Shown in pieces: positions 10,901-23,644 of a DNA stretch of 64,000 nucleotides (the first letter of the stretch is position 1; each line of letters starts with the position of its first letter). Source of the stretch: Trogon surrucura (taxonomy: Eukaryota; Chordata; Aves; Trogoniformes; Trogonidae); contig CM036618.1 of assembly GCA_020746105.1 (NCBI GenBank), forward strand, positions 119,027,161 through 119,091,160, given 5' to 3'. The notes beneath the pieces were generated by a model. That model did not search any database, was not told where the DNA came from, and saw nothing but the letters and a program-made list of their open reading frames with translations. Both the position numbers and the translations under genes were made by a program.

Positions 10901-13900
10901 ATCCTTTAGCTCAGCTTTTATAAAGGACTGTATTACTCATTTTATTTAATTGGATTCCTTCCCCAAGAAAAAGGAAAGAGTTGGTTCGGTATTTCAATGG
11001 AGAGGGAATAACGGCAGAATTGGAAGTCTTCCTAATTATAAAATAAACACTGATGTTTCGAAGACAAAGTGCATTATTCTTCCTTGTGCGTGTGTACCCC
11101 CAACAGATAATTTGCTCCCATCCATCTGACTGCGTTGCTTTGCTCAAGTTAAGGGGGATTTTTCAGAAAACCAGACTTCGGTCACTTCTCAAGTAAGAAG
11201 AAATCGTACCGGCTGCAAAAGTATCAATATTTCATCAGGTCTTTGTTCAGCACTGGTTTTAGCTTTTCTTAATGGTACACTTTACCAGGCAGCTTTTTCA
11301 TACATCATTAAACAGCAGCTATAGCACTTGTGCCCTGTTTCTGATTTACCGTAGATAGTAATGTTTAAGATCACATTAAACACCACACATGCTCTCAGCT
11401 ATTTGAGCAACATCAGAGTAATGAACAGTCAATAGTCTTACTAAATTAGTACCCTTTGGAGCTCTCGTTACTGAATCAAATAAGTATCCTTGGTCCTCTG
11501 GTGGAGACAATTCCAATGTGAAATAATGAAGTTAGTGTCTAATCAAAACTTAGGGGTTCCTTTTCCCTTCTGACTTTCAAGAGTAAATGATATAAATTAT
11601 GTAGAACAGATCTAATATTTCCAGCACCCAAGTCCTGCAAGACGCTGCCGAATAATTACCACGAGTGACTGAGACGCCAAGGTCCAGTCACACGCTAATA
11701 ACAACTGCGTGGGGAACAAAGGTAGAGGAGCTGTCCTGGGGTTACAGACATTCAACCAAGAGAAGAGGGTCTCAGTTGATTCTCCAGTTCTGCCAGAAGC
11801 TCTGGACAAAGTGCCACATAACCTGTTTGTACCTCTGCCTCCTCTCTGCAGTTGTGTTGTATCTGCTCTTGATTGTATCTGTGCCCTAACATGGGACGAG
11901 TTTTTTAGAGTAAGGGTGCTGCAGCACAACTAAATCCTCATCACTGATGTCTAAAAACGTTGCTGGGATTAGTTGCAAGCGTTCTCTTAACTAGAAGGAA
12001 ACAGGAGGCAGGAAGCAAGATAAAACACAACTAAGCAGTAAATAACTTGCAGGTCCTGGTCAGAATTGTCTAAATACAAAAGCCTGGCCTGAATCTAAAC
12101 ACTGAGAACATTTTCACAGTTGCTGATCCACCAGAGGAGTCCAAGCTATCAGTACTAAGCGTGTACATAGATGCCCAATTTCACATTCCTTTTTTTTAAT
12201 TTTTAACTTATAACCCCTATGTAGTTGTGAAGAGCTGAGCTTTTGCACCGATCTCCATAGAAACAACACAGGGCTCTGAAAGAACAAACCGTACCGTAGG
12301 ATCGAGGAAGCAGACGCTTTAGGAAAGCTGTGCCATTGGCCTACGGGACAATAACAGAGGTAATAGAATTTATCCTAAATTTAGAGGAAATTATGTTTTC
12401 TCTTCCTTGTCTTCCATTTGCAAAATGTATCACCTACCAATAACATCATTAGCCTTTTAAAGTGCTCTGTGACTCCTTGCAAAGAAAGCGCTGTATTTTT
12501 TTAAATGAAAATTTATGTTTCAGAGCGGCAGCTCCGTGATGTAGCCTCAACATTCTTTGCAAGTCACTGTTCTTATTCTTAATACTGTCACTCCCTTAAT
12601 CAGGACGGCCCAGCCTTACGTAAATCACAGCACGGCGCAACGGTTGTACTTAAAGGCTAACCATGCCCGAGCAGCATTTGAATTAATTGACAAGTATTTT
12701 TAAAAGTTTTGCAGGAAGTGCTTTCAGTTCTAGAGAGAGAATTAAGGTCCTCCAGCCTTTGTGAAAACCCCTTTATTTGCTTTCTACCTGGCCCCAACAG
12801 ATGCCGAACGGGATGGGACTACAACCGGGTTGCTTAAGACCAACCTCTCAAATATTGAACCCCAAAACAGCACGAAGCATGAGACGCCTCATTCATACTT
12901 TGGGGGTTACCTACAGAACTTTAAGGGTAAAACTCAGGACGTATCTTACTCAGATGTATCCTTCCATCAAAGGCACTGGCTGCTGAAGTTTCCCTTTTGT
13001 GTAATAATTCAATGTATCACAGCTATTTTAATTGTGCGGGGTCATTAGGGCCACAGGGACAGTCCTGCTTTGACCCTCCTTATCACTCGTAGCATTCAAA
13101 GGGAATTTTCATGGAGGTTGGGCACCTGGCAAACCTGGCCTTCCCTGGAAATCCCAGCCTAATTATTCATTATTAAACACACAAGATGACTACCTACAGT
13201 GTGAAACATCCCAGTTGCATATCTCACCTAAACGTTCACGAAAAAGTCCGAAGTTTTCCTTCTTAGAAACCGTGAAAACTGCTTTATTTTCTGCACAGGG
13301 TAATGGCTGTCCCACCCGTTTCTGCTCCCTAAAAGTCAAGTATTTTCTCCAAGCCTACCCAGCGACTTACAAGAGATTTTGTTCCATACGTGTGCGTATA
13401 TAAAATCAGCCAGATGAACCTCTGTGCAGTTGCCTGCCTCCCTTTCCAAGTCACAGATACAGCAAAATTCAGCCCCGCGCAAGGATTTACAGTCGAAAAA
13501 ACAACCACGTGCAGCAACGGGCATTCACCCAAAGTGCTTTGAAGTCACGAGAAAGATATTATTGATCACGGCGGGCTTTGGATGAAGCCAACGCAGAGGA
13601 AAAAGAACTGATACTTATCATAAACAAGGAGGTTGCTTTTCTTCCCTGCCTTTGATTGATTTTGTCGTTCATTTGTGACTCCTTCCTCCTTTCTCCTGTG
13701 CAAGGCTCAGCTAGAGAGCCTCAAAGATAGCAGCTCATCAGGAATCACGTTTGAACACAGAAAATTACTTTTATGTTTTCCACCTGCCCTTGTTAAGTTT
13801 GGGCTCTTTAAACAAACAACTCCAAACCCCTTCTCATGCCCAAATCCTGCAAAGACATGTACCTTTACCTTTGCAGGCAGCTGTTTGTCAGTTCTGGATT

Positions 13901-15229
13901 CAACACGCACGCAAAACAGCGGTACAAGTCCTCGCACGTTTGAGACCTTGGGTGCTCACAGTTCTATTAACCGCAATAATTAGCACAGACTAATCCATGA
14001 GGGGAAATCAGCTCAGGGCTTTGGTTTAAATAAACAAATAAACCAAAACAAATAAAAGAAAATTCCCTAAAAACAGTCTTTGCTATGTGCAGGTCTCATT
14101 CTTTTTCCGGGATCGCCCAGAAGCGCTTTCGCTCCCCGAAGGCTACAGCTCCTGGCACGCAGAGCATTGATTTTGAATCCCCTTGGCTTACGTGGGCATG
14201 CAATTCACTGGGGAGAATATAACATGTTTCCTAACCTTCATTGCTAGGAAGGTTCTCGTTTCCTTCATCCTAACACATAAATCCACATTTGCTCTTCATC
14301 TGACAAGCCTGTGAAGGGCTTATATATCCTTACAGGACTATCCAAGGTTCTACATACTTCCCATCTTGCTTAGCAGTCCCAATTGTACACAACGCTTAAA
14401 AGTTTCAGATCCATCAAGCTGTCATTCCTGCTATCCGCATGTAGAGAGGTTTTGGCTCGAGTCTGAAGTTTATGAGCAACATTAAATCAGTGCTAACATC
14501 GGGTTCACATTTAATTCTTTAGAATAGCCGTGTTCTTACAAGATTTTGAACTCGGCAAGACAAGAACTCTGGAAGACGAGCTCCTCTCATGAGGTTTCTG
14601 AGGTCTGTAATGGTGGCAATCTGGTAAGACAAATCCTGATGATTTATCCCATCTTATAAATACGTGACAGAGCGCAGAGGATTCTGGTTGCCTCATTGAA
14701 AGCTGTAGGAATACACATCTACAAACCTAAAACTCCTGCCCCACGAAATGCAGGGAAGTACTGGATTTGGGGGGGTGTCAGGCCCATTCCCAGTTCTAAG
14801 GTACCAACGCTTTACTGGAAAGCATGATGTATTAGTAGGATATGGCATTCTTCTTTTTTTTTTAATCAGCCAGGAAAGACTGTATGAGATTTAATATTCC
14901 TTTTTATTATTGGTTGTAAAATGTCGTTCAAAAACTTAATACAAAGCAAAATCAAAAAAAAAAAAAAACCAGAGAAGGTACTTCTGAGCCGAGTTCATCC
15001 AGAGTCTACGAGAGACATCTGGGCAGTTACTGCAAATACTTTACAGCAATATTCACTCATTCATTCCAGTTTTAAAAGGACTGCATTCAATTATGTTTTC
15101 ACCTTCTCCGTGTTTTCTTCCTGTCGGTGTTCTAGTGGACAAGTTCGCTGGCAAGAGTGTTTTCAGCCCTAATGAAGTACCGAGGAACTGTCTTAGAAAG
15201 GACATTTACTATGATTATTCAAACCAGAC
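7918..15229. other. Single-copy DNA, no gene recognised
   Basis: No recognisable exons or repeats. The stretch 8394-8982 carries overlapping long frames on both strands (up to about 180 codons); neither resembles a known protein and the mirror-image openness suggests base composition. A 15-base A run lies at 14954-14968. The 12,360-12,600 and 11,220-11,480 parts are AT-rich and low in CpG and could include conserved non-coding sequence, which I cannot test. Confidence 0.55.
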
Positions 15230-15840
15230 ACCTGCTCCCGTAGGCGATGTTTATCAAGTCGGAGAGAAGTGACGCTTCGTGGCCTGTTTGGCCAGTTAAA
15301 ACTAAACAACAGACCTTGAACGCGTGGCACACGCGGGGAACAAGGAACAGATCGCTCATCACTCATCACACAGCGGACGCGCTCGGAAAAGCCAAAGGGG
15401 CAACTTTTGCCCGCCCCCGCCGTGCCACGCTGACGCAAACGGGGATACTGACGTCTCTGGAAATGGATCGTACCTTCAGAAGCAGGAAACAGGCAGAATA
15501 AATAAATGGTTTGCGCCTAATATTTAGCAAAAAGCCCAGCAGAGGCACTTGGGGAGGCTGAGCGGCCTTGCAGACTTGCGCCAAGTGCTGACGTCACTGA
15601 AAGTCAAGAGGCTGCTCGTTCAGGCTGAGCAGCCAAAGGAAGCTGGATCTGCAAGCTGGAAACCTTCCCATGTGCATCTCTGGCTACAGAATACGGCCCA
15701 CTAGTCCATAGTGCAGCTAGACTGGGGATTGCTATGCTGAGGTGGGTGCTTATGTTGTGATTTTAAAGGTGCATTCATGATAGAGAGCCCTGCTCCTCGT
15801 TTTTCCACGACTCCAAGGAGGAGTCAGGCTGACGTAGCGG
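15230..15840. promoter_or_regulatory. CpG-rich block with clustered CRE/TGACG sites (candidate regulatory region)
   Basis: Five TGACG sites fall in under 600 bases on the plus strand: TGACGCTT (15270), TGACGCAA (15431), TGACGTCT (15449), a perfect palindromic CRE TGACGTCA (15589-15596) and TGACGTAG (15830). The segment 15320-15470 is unusually CpG-rich for this window. CREB/ATF-family proteins bind TGACGTCA, most strongly when the CpG is unmethylated. A promoter or enhancer is a reasonable inference, but no transcription start or exon could be identified. Confidence 0.35.
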
Positions 15841-18179
15841 TGAGGCACGCAGCTGAGTGACTGCCCACGCAAACTCTACATCCACACCTGTAACCTCCCA
15901 GCGCACGACGGTTCCTTGCCAGATTACGACAGAGGAAATAACATCCTGCGCACGCTCAGGTCACAAGTGCTGAATGTACACACGGACGCAGGGGGATGTC
16001 GGTACGAAGGGCCAGATGCTCCAGCTGTTGTGTATCGGCCCAATCCTGTAATGGGGTTACCTAGTTTTTAATCTGGCCCACCAGTGTTTACACACAAGGT
16101 TCAGAATCATCTCCTCAGCTCAGGCTGTTTACCCTCCCGATGCGAACTGCGAGTGTGTTGAATTACCCAAAGGGAAAAATGAAATTTAAATGTTGTTCAG
16201 TTAATGATACACACCTTAATCTTACCGGTACATGGACCTCAAAAGACATTTTTTGGATACTGCTGTCCAAGCCAGTCTTTTTGCTTCATTTGGTCTGGGC
16301 TAGAATACCTGCCAAACTCCAAAGAAAAGGTCTGTAAGGTTGTTCTGGTGGGATCTTGCCACTTCCTAGAACACATTAGATCAACCTGAGATGCCAGATA
16401 GATTATGTTGGCTACAAGGAGGCTGCCTCGGAAATCATCTGATAAATGAAGACAGAAACCTCTCAATTCTCAGTCCTCATGCAGTACTATTTAGGGATGA
16501 ATGATTTTAGAGAGGGATGGGTAAGAAGGAAAGACTCAGGTATTACAATAGCCGTGTGCTATTCTAAAAGTCTTTTAAATGGAGAGCATCCACCGCTACC
16601 ACATCCATCATATTTAGGCTTTCAAAGCACTGAAAAACTAGGCTGCTGCTCTGATTAGCCCTTTGGGCAAGCCTTCCTCTTTCTGCCCTTTGACTCTACA
16701 GACCCCCTTTTGCACCATAAGATGGATACAAGCTGGCTAACAGCCTGGAAAATATAGCGTCAGCTTAGTGCTGTATCGCTTCCATCAGTTGGACAGATCA
16801 AACAGACATTGCCGGACAACTGATTTCTGTTAGCAAAGATAGTTTAATGCAGGTTTGCATCCCTCCTCCTTTATCCTTAGATAAATGGCATGACAGAAGG
16901 CAAAATTGCTTCCTGTCCTCCACGAAAACCTAATGGGAGGAAAAAAATCGAGTATGTTCCTATCATTGTCAATAGCTGTATTAACCTCAGTTGCGGCGAT
17001 ATGGTCTGGATGAAAGAGATAAAAGTGAGTGGAGATATCACTCCTCCATCTCGGGCCAGATGGGCAGACTCTTTTCCCAACACGTCCTGCTGAAAGCCCA
17101 GTAGCACAACCTCCTGAGCGAAGAGCAGGGAGGGCCGTGATTCACCTCGCCAAGGCGAGGTGCCTACAGACACCAACAACCTCCGGGCGAGCTGAAGTGA
17201 CTTGGCAAGACACCTCATCCTAAAGCAAACACGTGTGTCGGGTCAGACCGACCCCGGAGGTTTCTGTATTGCTTCCTTGGCTATGAAAGAAGTCTCTACA
17301 CAGCATCCCTATGCAGACTTGTACAACAAAAGTGCCCAAAGGGAGGGGAGATTAATGCTGTTACAGGTATTAGTTAGGTATGAACTTGATCGAAGATTAA
17401 CCTGTGAATTTTGTCATGACTATACTCAAAGATGAAGCACCTAAGAAGTGTTCCCCATTTTTTATTCCTAGAGTAGAAACAAAGAAGAAAGTCTTTCCAG
17501 ACTTGGCTTTACTTCTGGCTGGGCCAGAAATAACATTTTTTTAATCTCAGGGTGCCCAATTAACCTTTCTTTATGACACCACTGCTTTTGATCATGTCAA
17601 CCAGTGAATGAATATAGCTCCTAATATTCTGATGTTCCACATTAGACATAGGGGTAACAAAGAAATATAAACAGGTATATGGAGGGTTTACAAACATAAT
17701 TGCAAAGGTATTCTCAGACAGCAGTTTTCCAGCTCATGGTTGAAATGGGCTGATGAGCTACACCAGCATTTTGCAGCATGGAAAACGAGGGCAAAACAGT
17801 AGCAACTTGAGCTGCTAGATTTTGCATTTTCCCCTCTTTAAACTCCGCTCCTATCTTGCATTTCTCAGGTCTACTTTCACCACGTCAGCCACTCCCCTTG
17901 CAGACAGCCCATTTCACGTTTTTGTTCCTGGAAGGCAAAAAACTGTCCAATTTCAGCCCAATTTCATTTTTCTCCGAAACTGGCGGGATGGTTTGTGTCC
18001 AGTGACTTCCTGCTAAAAATGCAAAGTGGTTTGCAAGCTTGGACAACGATCGCTGAAAGCAACGGGCCAGATTCACCTTGGCATTGCTCTAGTTCTACGC
18101 TGCCATAATAGCACTTTAATCAACAAGCAGAACTGGCATAAAGCACTGATGCATCAGGCCCATCATATAGAGTACACCC
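15841..18179. other. Single-copy DNA with one short perfect hairpin
   Basis: No gene or repeat family is recognised. A 9-base perfect inverted repeat with a 2-base loop sits at 17143-17162. Short frames near 16880-17440 look like chance. Confidence 0.55.
17143..17162. repeat. Short perfect inverted repeat (9-bp arms, 2-bp loop)
   Basis: CACCTCGCC and GGCGAGGTG flank AA. The stem is GC-rich and would be stable as RNA, but there is no downstream T run or transcript evidence to call a terminator or a structured RNA. It may be coincidental. Confidence 0.6.
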
Positions 18180-18320
18180 TCTTAATCAGGTAATCAACTT
18201 AATCAGGACACTTCCCAAGGAACCAAATTAAGCCTAATGACACCAAGTGGCAAGGACTGCCGCTTAATTGGGATGGTAATTCTGCTTATGGTAATTGGGA
18301 TGCCTGCAGGTGATTAAATG
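18180..18320. promoter_or_regulatory. TAAT-rich cluster with repeated homeodomain-type motifs (candidate enhancer)
   Basis: At least eight TAAT/ATTA cores occur in about 140 bases. CTTAATCAGG is repeated at 18181-18190 and 18198-18207, and TAATTGGGAT at 18265-18274 and 18292-18301. TAAT is the core bound by homeodomain proteins. Repeats of an extended motif, rather than simple AT-richness, make a regulatory element plausible. No expression or conservation evidence is available here. Confidence 0.3.
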
Positions 18321-19697
18321 GTACTGAGCGAAGAAGAGACAATCTCTGCGATGCTCAGGGATTTGTCTCTCTCCTAAAGCCTCTGTCAACAGCGGATCAG
18401 CAAAACAAAACTTTTATAATCCTCTTGTTTGGGCACTGTTTGAACAGAGCATTTCAAGATGGAAGCAGGAACATAGAAGCCAAAGGGAAAAAAACCGCTA
18501 TAGATTCCTTAGGTTAGTCTGAATCTGACAGTAGGGCCAGGACCAGAAAAACCCACCTCATCAAATAGCAACAGAAGAATCAAACCAAACCCAATATATA
18601 CTGGCAGATCTTTGTCCGGGGGAGACAGAACTTTCAGTCATTAAAAGCTACTTTGTGCCTGCCTTTTCCAACGTGCCTGTAGCTGATATTTCACAGCACA
18701 GCAGGAGTTCAGTGAAACGGGAGCGCTCAGACGTGGGGAAAGTGAGGATTTCTTACCGATAAGACGACGTGGGAGGAGCAAAGGACGGGGTCACAGAACT
18801 GCTTCCCATGATTTCCCATCCTATTTCAGAGCACAGAAATGAACACTTTGCAAAGTACAAAGAAATAGATGGCTGAAACACACAATTTAGAAATGCTCCT
18901 TGTAAAAATGACTTTTTTTTTAACATCTCTAATCGCTATCCAGCGTAGGCACGAGGTGTTCTAAAGTTAATCTGTCCTCCCTTTGAAACAGCTGTCGAAA
19001 ATCTTAAAGTTCTTCTGGATCCAAGTCACTGATACAACAGCAGCCTCCAGAGTCATCACACGAGGCATGGAAGAGCCATGTTTTTGGAGCCCAGAGTGCT
19101 TTTTACTTTCCAGTGGCCTCTGTGGACTATGCAATCAGTAAATGCAGGGTCTCACAAAGCACTCCAGCTAAGAAAACACGGAGGTGAAGTGCAGCTTCTT
19201 TTACACAGCTTGTTTGTTTGCAAAAACAGACATCATCTTGGCTTGTTTCACTTTTCCTCATCCCCTCTTGCAACGTTTGCCTAAGCCGCCAAAACCTGTA
19301 GGGATTTACAGCGTGTCTACGACTCCTTTCTTCGCTGTTTTACAGGGAGATCTATCCCTGCTACTTCTCCCGCTCGCCCACCCAAAGCAGTGGACATTAA
19401 TGCTCCCACTATTCTCCATGGCCATCATGAGCAAAGAACACTCCTTAAGCACTCTGTCCTCAGAGATTTACCGAAGTGAAGAATAACCTAGCCTGGGTTT
19501 TTTTGTTGCTTTTACGTTAGAGCAAAGACAGGCCAATTCAAACTAAGATTTGCACCCGTCTCTCCAAAATCCATGTGTGAAGAGTTTGCGGTATGAGGTT
19601 TTGGAGCTAGATTATTGCCTAAATTCTAGCTCCACATCACTGTTGTGACTTCACCCATCCATGCACATCCAGAAACAGCAAAGAGGGAACTGGGAGT
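18321..19697. other. Single-copy DNA, no gene recognised
   Basis: Nothing recognisable as coding or repetitive. The plus-strand frames near 19078-19486 overlap one another and have no known domain. Confidence 0.55.
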
Positions 19698-19944
19698 TCA
19701 TAGAATCACAGAATGTTAGGGATTGGAAGGGACCTCGAAAGATCATCAAGTCCAATCCCCCTGCCAGAGCAGGAATGCCTAGACTATGCCACACAGGAAC
19801 GTGTCCAGGCAGGTCTTGAATGTCTCCAGAGAAGGAGACTCCACAGCCTCTCTGGGCAGCCTGTTCCAGGGCTCCGTCACCCTCACTGAGAAGAAGTTTC
19901 TTCTCGAGTTTAGGCGGAACCTCTTATGTTCCAGTTTCAGCCCA
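19698..19944 (-). mobile_element. CR1 LINE, 3' fragment (copy 3)
   Basis: Reverse-oriented CR1 3' end beginning with TCATAGAA and TCACAGAA units. It carries the GGGATTGGAAGGGACCTCGA block and the ORF2 tail up to about 19944, where it leaves the copy 2 sequence in the CAGCCCA block. It has slightly more differences from copy 2 than copy 1 does (for example in the tail octamer and the 'atgcctagactatgcc' segment). It is 5'-truncated. Confidence 0.95.
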
Positions 19945-20819
19945 GAGTTGTAGACAACCAGAGTTCAGCCCAGTGCTGGAGCCAAGGAGCCACATAAAGG
20001 ATGCTTTTCGATTGCTTGTCATGCAAGACCATGTGATTCTGCACGTGCATTACCTGGTTTTCACGGCTGCTGCACCTACCCAGGGAAATCCTCGTGCTGC
20101 GTTAATCATATTTGACAATCGTTGAGCTGTTGTGGCTTGACGGCGTCCCTCACGTACTACACTCCGCTTCCAAAAAAGCAGATCTGGATCCTGCTGCTTG
20201 GGTACTTCTCCTGGGTTTTGCTACGCCTTTCTTTTATCGCATACTTCGTGACTCCATGTGTTCAGCGTATACCTGTATGTTTTCAGGTAGGCTGTTCTTT
20301 ACATGACAATTAGCACCGAATATGAAAAAGGATAACTCGGCCTTACCTCCACAAGCATTTAATCTACTTGTTCCTGATTTACGGCCTTGTCACGTTATTA
20401 GCTTCATTAGAGGAACGAAACGAGTGCGTGCGCAGTGCGAGGGCAGAGAGGAAATTCAGAGTCCTGCTCGCCTTCACTCGGTTGCAGAAACTCCCAAAAA
20501 AGGACCGCCAAAGGAAAAGGGAAGAGAATTAAGCCCTACAAGGTGAATTCTTAAGTCTCTAAACATCTCCAGACGGACAGACCTCTTCCCATTCGTGCTT
20601 CACTCTACCCACACGAGGGTCCCCAGAGGTCTGCCAACAGGGAACAGCTCTGACTTGCTTCCAAACCCACAGCATTTGCGCTTCCTGCTTCCTACCGAGC
20701 GCTCCAGCAAGAATTTCCCCCTCGTTTTCTGCCGGTTCCACCAGCAGCCAGGCAATTGCAAAGGTTAATTGCTCTTAACTAAAACCTTCCAATACGGTCA
20801 GAGGGGCTCAGAGAGCGCT
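19945..20819. other. Single-copy DNA, no gene recognised
   Basis: No coding, RNA or repeat signature seen. Short frames on both strands look like chance. Confidence 0.55.
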
Positions 20820-20990
20820 GCTGCAGTCGTGTTTGTTGGGAGACGCCAATTTGCCACGTGAACCCATCGGTTCGCCGCCCCCGCTCCCTCCCTCTCTCCG
20901 CTTTCGCCCGTTCTGCATCACGTCCACCGAAGCCAAACCTGCACGGCAGTTGCCGGCGAGCCCAGTGAGATGACCCCCCTCCCCCATTTA
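20820..20990 (+). promoter_or_regulatory. Promoter-like CpG patch with CCAAT and E-box (candidate)
   Basis: A CCAAT box (20846-20850) and a CACGTG E-box (20855-20860) lie next to a C-rich, CpG-containing stretch (about 20870-20930) with GC-box-like runs. This arrangement is common in CpG-type vertebrate promoters. Orientation and a start site cannot be fixed, and the following sequence is AT-rich with no convincing exon. Confidence 0.25.
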
Positions 20991-21714
20991 GCGCCTACAA
21001 AATACGCTAAATAAATTCTAATAAATATATCTTCAAATCGAAACCATTTTGAGTTGCTTAACTGAGTGCATATCTAGTCCTTTGTACACATATTTGTACA
21101 AAGTGTTGCCTGTAATTTTAAAGATGCTTGCCTCAGGGAGGTTTCGTTTTTCCATTGAAGTCCCCTTGATTTACTGTACGCAATATGTTACAGCTTCCTT
21201 ATTTGCTCCTTTGGGACAGTTACTGACAGTAAATCTCTATTAAAATATTCTTCCATATGGTTGCATGAAAATTTTATTGCAGTGAGCCTGAGGCTGAAGG
21301 TCACAGCTGAGTAGCTGCAGTTAAGTATTGCAGTCTATGGACTCCGAGGTACATCTGTTCTGGGAGCTGGAGCAAAATTAGAATTTTACTGTCAATAGCA
21401 GTTCTCCAAAACCAGTTCCATTTGTTTACCGTCGCAGGCCTGTAGCGAGGCAGTACCCACCATATCCGTGTTACAGGCTGTTGTGGCTACACGATTTAGG
21501 TCTTTAGCTCTGATCCAAAAATTACAGAATCTGGAGGTCGCTGGAGAGAGTCCCTAATGTATATTTCATTTACGAGACATGAAAATTTAATTTTCTCTCG
21601 CACGATTGGACTCTATCCCTTGCTTACACGCTTTTTGGCGGGGGGCTTCCCTGTTCATTGAAAGCTTTCCCGGGCAGCACACCACCCAAACTTCACGAAC
21701 GACACAAAAGTATG
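20991..21714. other. AT-rich single-copy DNA
   Basis: AT-leaning sequence with no recognisable gene or repeat. The CpG-rich block begins at its right edge. Confidence 0.55.
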
Positions 21715-21935
21715 ATTTTTAATCGGCCGCTTGCAAGCAAACGGCCAGCTACGGGCGCGCTGTGCCGCTGCCCACGCAACCGGGTCGAGAAAAACCTCCA
21801 CGACGTCGGCTGGCTGCACGGTTTGGATGCCGTCGTCGCGCGGGTCAGTGGGTCGGGCTCCTGTTGTAGAAATGCCCACGATTTTTGTACAACTTGGAAA
21901 AGCTGTTCGAAAGCAACGTTCCACTGCGAGAGTCT
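21715..21935. other. Short, dense CpG cluster
   Basis: About 20 CpG dinucleotides are visible in roughly 140 bases from about 21725 to 21865, far above the surrounding DNA. Both strands are open here for 85-100 codons (21658-21969 plus; 21655-21924 minus), which a CpG-rich, stop-poor composition explains. It could be a small CpG island, an orphan promoter or an unmethylated regulatory element. No protein similarity is recognised for either frame. Confidence 0.45.
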
Positions 21936-23644
21936 CGGAGTGTTAGATTGCTCTAAACATTACATTTAGCAATTGCTGCCAGGGTCAGCCAAATGTTAAT
22001 CTACTGCTTGTATTTGTTTGAAATAAAAAAGGAAACATCCAGGCATATTTCGAAGCCCATCTTGTTTAGCAATATGACATCTATCAGAATGGCTCCGAGC
22101 CAAACCAGGCCTTTCCAATACGCGGCGTAATTCGGAATTTCTAAAAGAGAAATCAAACCTAAAACGCGCCCGTGATTTTAACCTACGTTAACGACATTTT
22201 TTAAAAGGTTACAGCATCCGTTTTGATGGCATTGTGGAAAACTGCCAGCCAAGAGAGCTGAGAAGGTCAGGAACGGAGTGAGTTTTTGAGATGCTAAAGC
22301 CTGTTAGAGAGAGACGCGGTAATTTGGAGAAAACAATCAGCAGAGCTCCGGTCCCCCAGGGACCTGGAGTGGAGATGCCATAGAAGAGGCTCTCACTGCT
22401 GGTAGCACTTGTCCTGACCTTCTGGGATAGAGGTAATTTTCTGAACGCAGCCACTAGCCAGAAGAGCTGGCAGAGGAGGAGGTGGGGAAAGCGTGATTTA
22501 TACGGTCTATTCACAAGCGGCAATCTCCGGCGAAACTTGGATCACTCTTGCAAAGTAGTTTCTCCAACAAGGAGATGTGATGACTGTTCAGTATCACCTT
22601 GGGATGTGCCAAACTAGCCATTTTCTGAATCAAAAAATGAGCAGCGCTGCATGCGCAGCATCAGCCTAGATTCATAAGGTCACAGTATGTCTGGATGCAA
22701 GGATATCTTGGAAGCCTATAGGATTATTTATTTTATTTTAAACAGCTATTTCTAGATTGATGTCCACGCAAGAACGTACTTCCACTGCAAGTACAGCATC
22801 TAAAAGCAGGCATGGCATATATGGCAATGTTAAATAGCTAGAATTTCCATTTCCAACCTTGTTACTAATTGCTCTCTTAAAATCTTGTATGAGTTAACTG
22901 GTAAGTCTCCACTGAAATCGCGACACATTTCTTTCAGTGAAGACGCCTATCATGGTTTTGCAGGTCAGAGTTAATACTAATTAGGTGTTTTGGTACTCCA
23001 GGGCTTAGTTAGTTCACTTGAATCTTAATTTTCAAAGCAGGACAGACATTAACTTGCCATAATATTTTACCAAAATAGACATGTACTACGAGGAAGTGAA
23101 ACAAATTCCCCACCGCTCTCTCCCACGCCCTGACAAGCCGATAAAAATGATATTAGGTGATTAAATGTAGAAATAAAAAGAGGAGGCAGACATAATGATA
23201 AACTGTAATGAAGTTAAACAGCTGGCAGACTCCTTGGTGAATCTGCCACCCGATGACTTGCACTACGACGCAGGCAATGCCCCCAGCTCACCGATCAGAC
23301 GGCAGCCCCTGGCGCACACGTCCAACATTGCCTCCCATTCATTAATCGGCTTGATGGAAGCTGGTTCTCTCGCTGTAAGGACAGAACTTCATACGCGTAA
23401 AGCCGGGGAGAAAAGAAAAATAAAGGAACGACTTACAGTCCGCTAAAAAACACAAAGTAATGGAAGATTAATGCTCTTGAATGAATTCTGGCTGATTTGC
23501 AGACAGGGATTGGACTCACGATCATCAGTCTCATCTAAAAGACGTAAAGGCTTTGCTTCAAGTTTTTGTTTCAAGTTGTGATTCTGAAATGGTATCAGAA
23601 AAGGTCCCTTCTGAGTTCCAGCACAAGGTAAGGAAAAAGAAGCT
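21936..23644. other. Mostly single-copy DNA, possible eroded CR1 tail near 22670
   Basis: No gene is recognised. The piece 22666-22755 (GATTCATAAGGTCACAG onward) faintly resembles the reverse complement of an old CR1 3' end with its 'gattcata...ggtca' start, but too weakly to call as a separate feature. The remainder is AT-leaning unique sequence. Confidence 0.45.

Noticed and set aside
17143-17162. Hairpin as a terminator or structured RNA
   Set aside because: Arms are only 9 bases with a 2-base loop and no transcript context; vertebrate genes do not use such terminators.
21655-21969. Mirror-image frames in the CpG-rich patch
   Set aside because: Stops are rare in CpG-rich sequence on both strands; neither translation resembles a protein.
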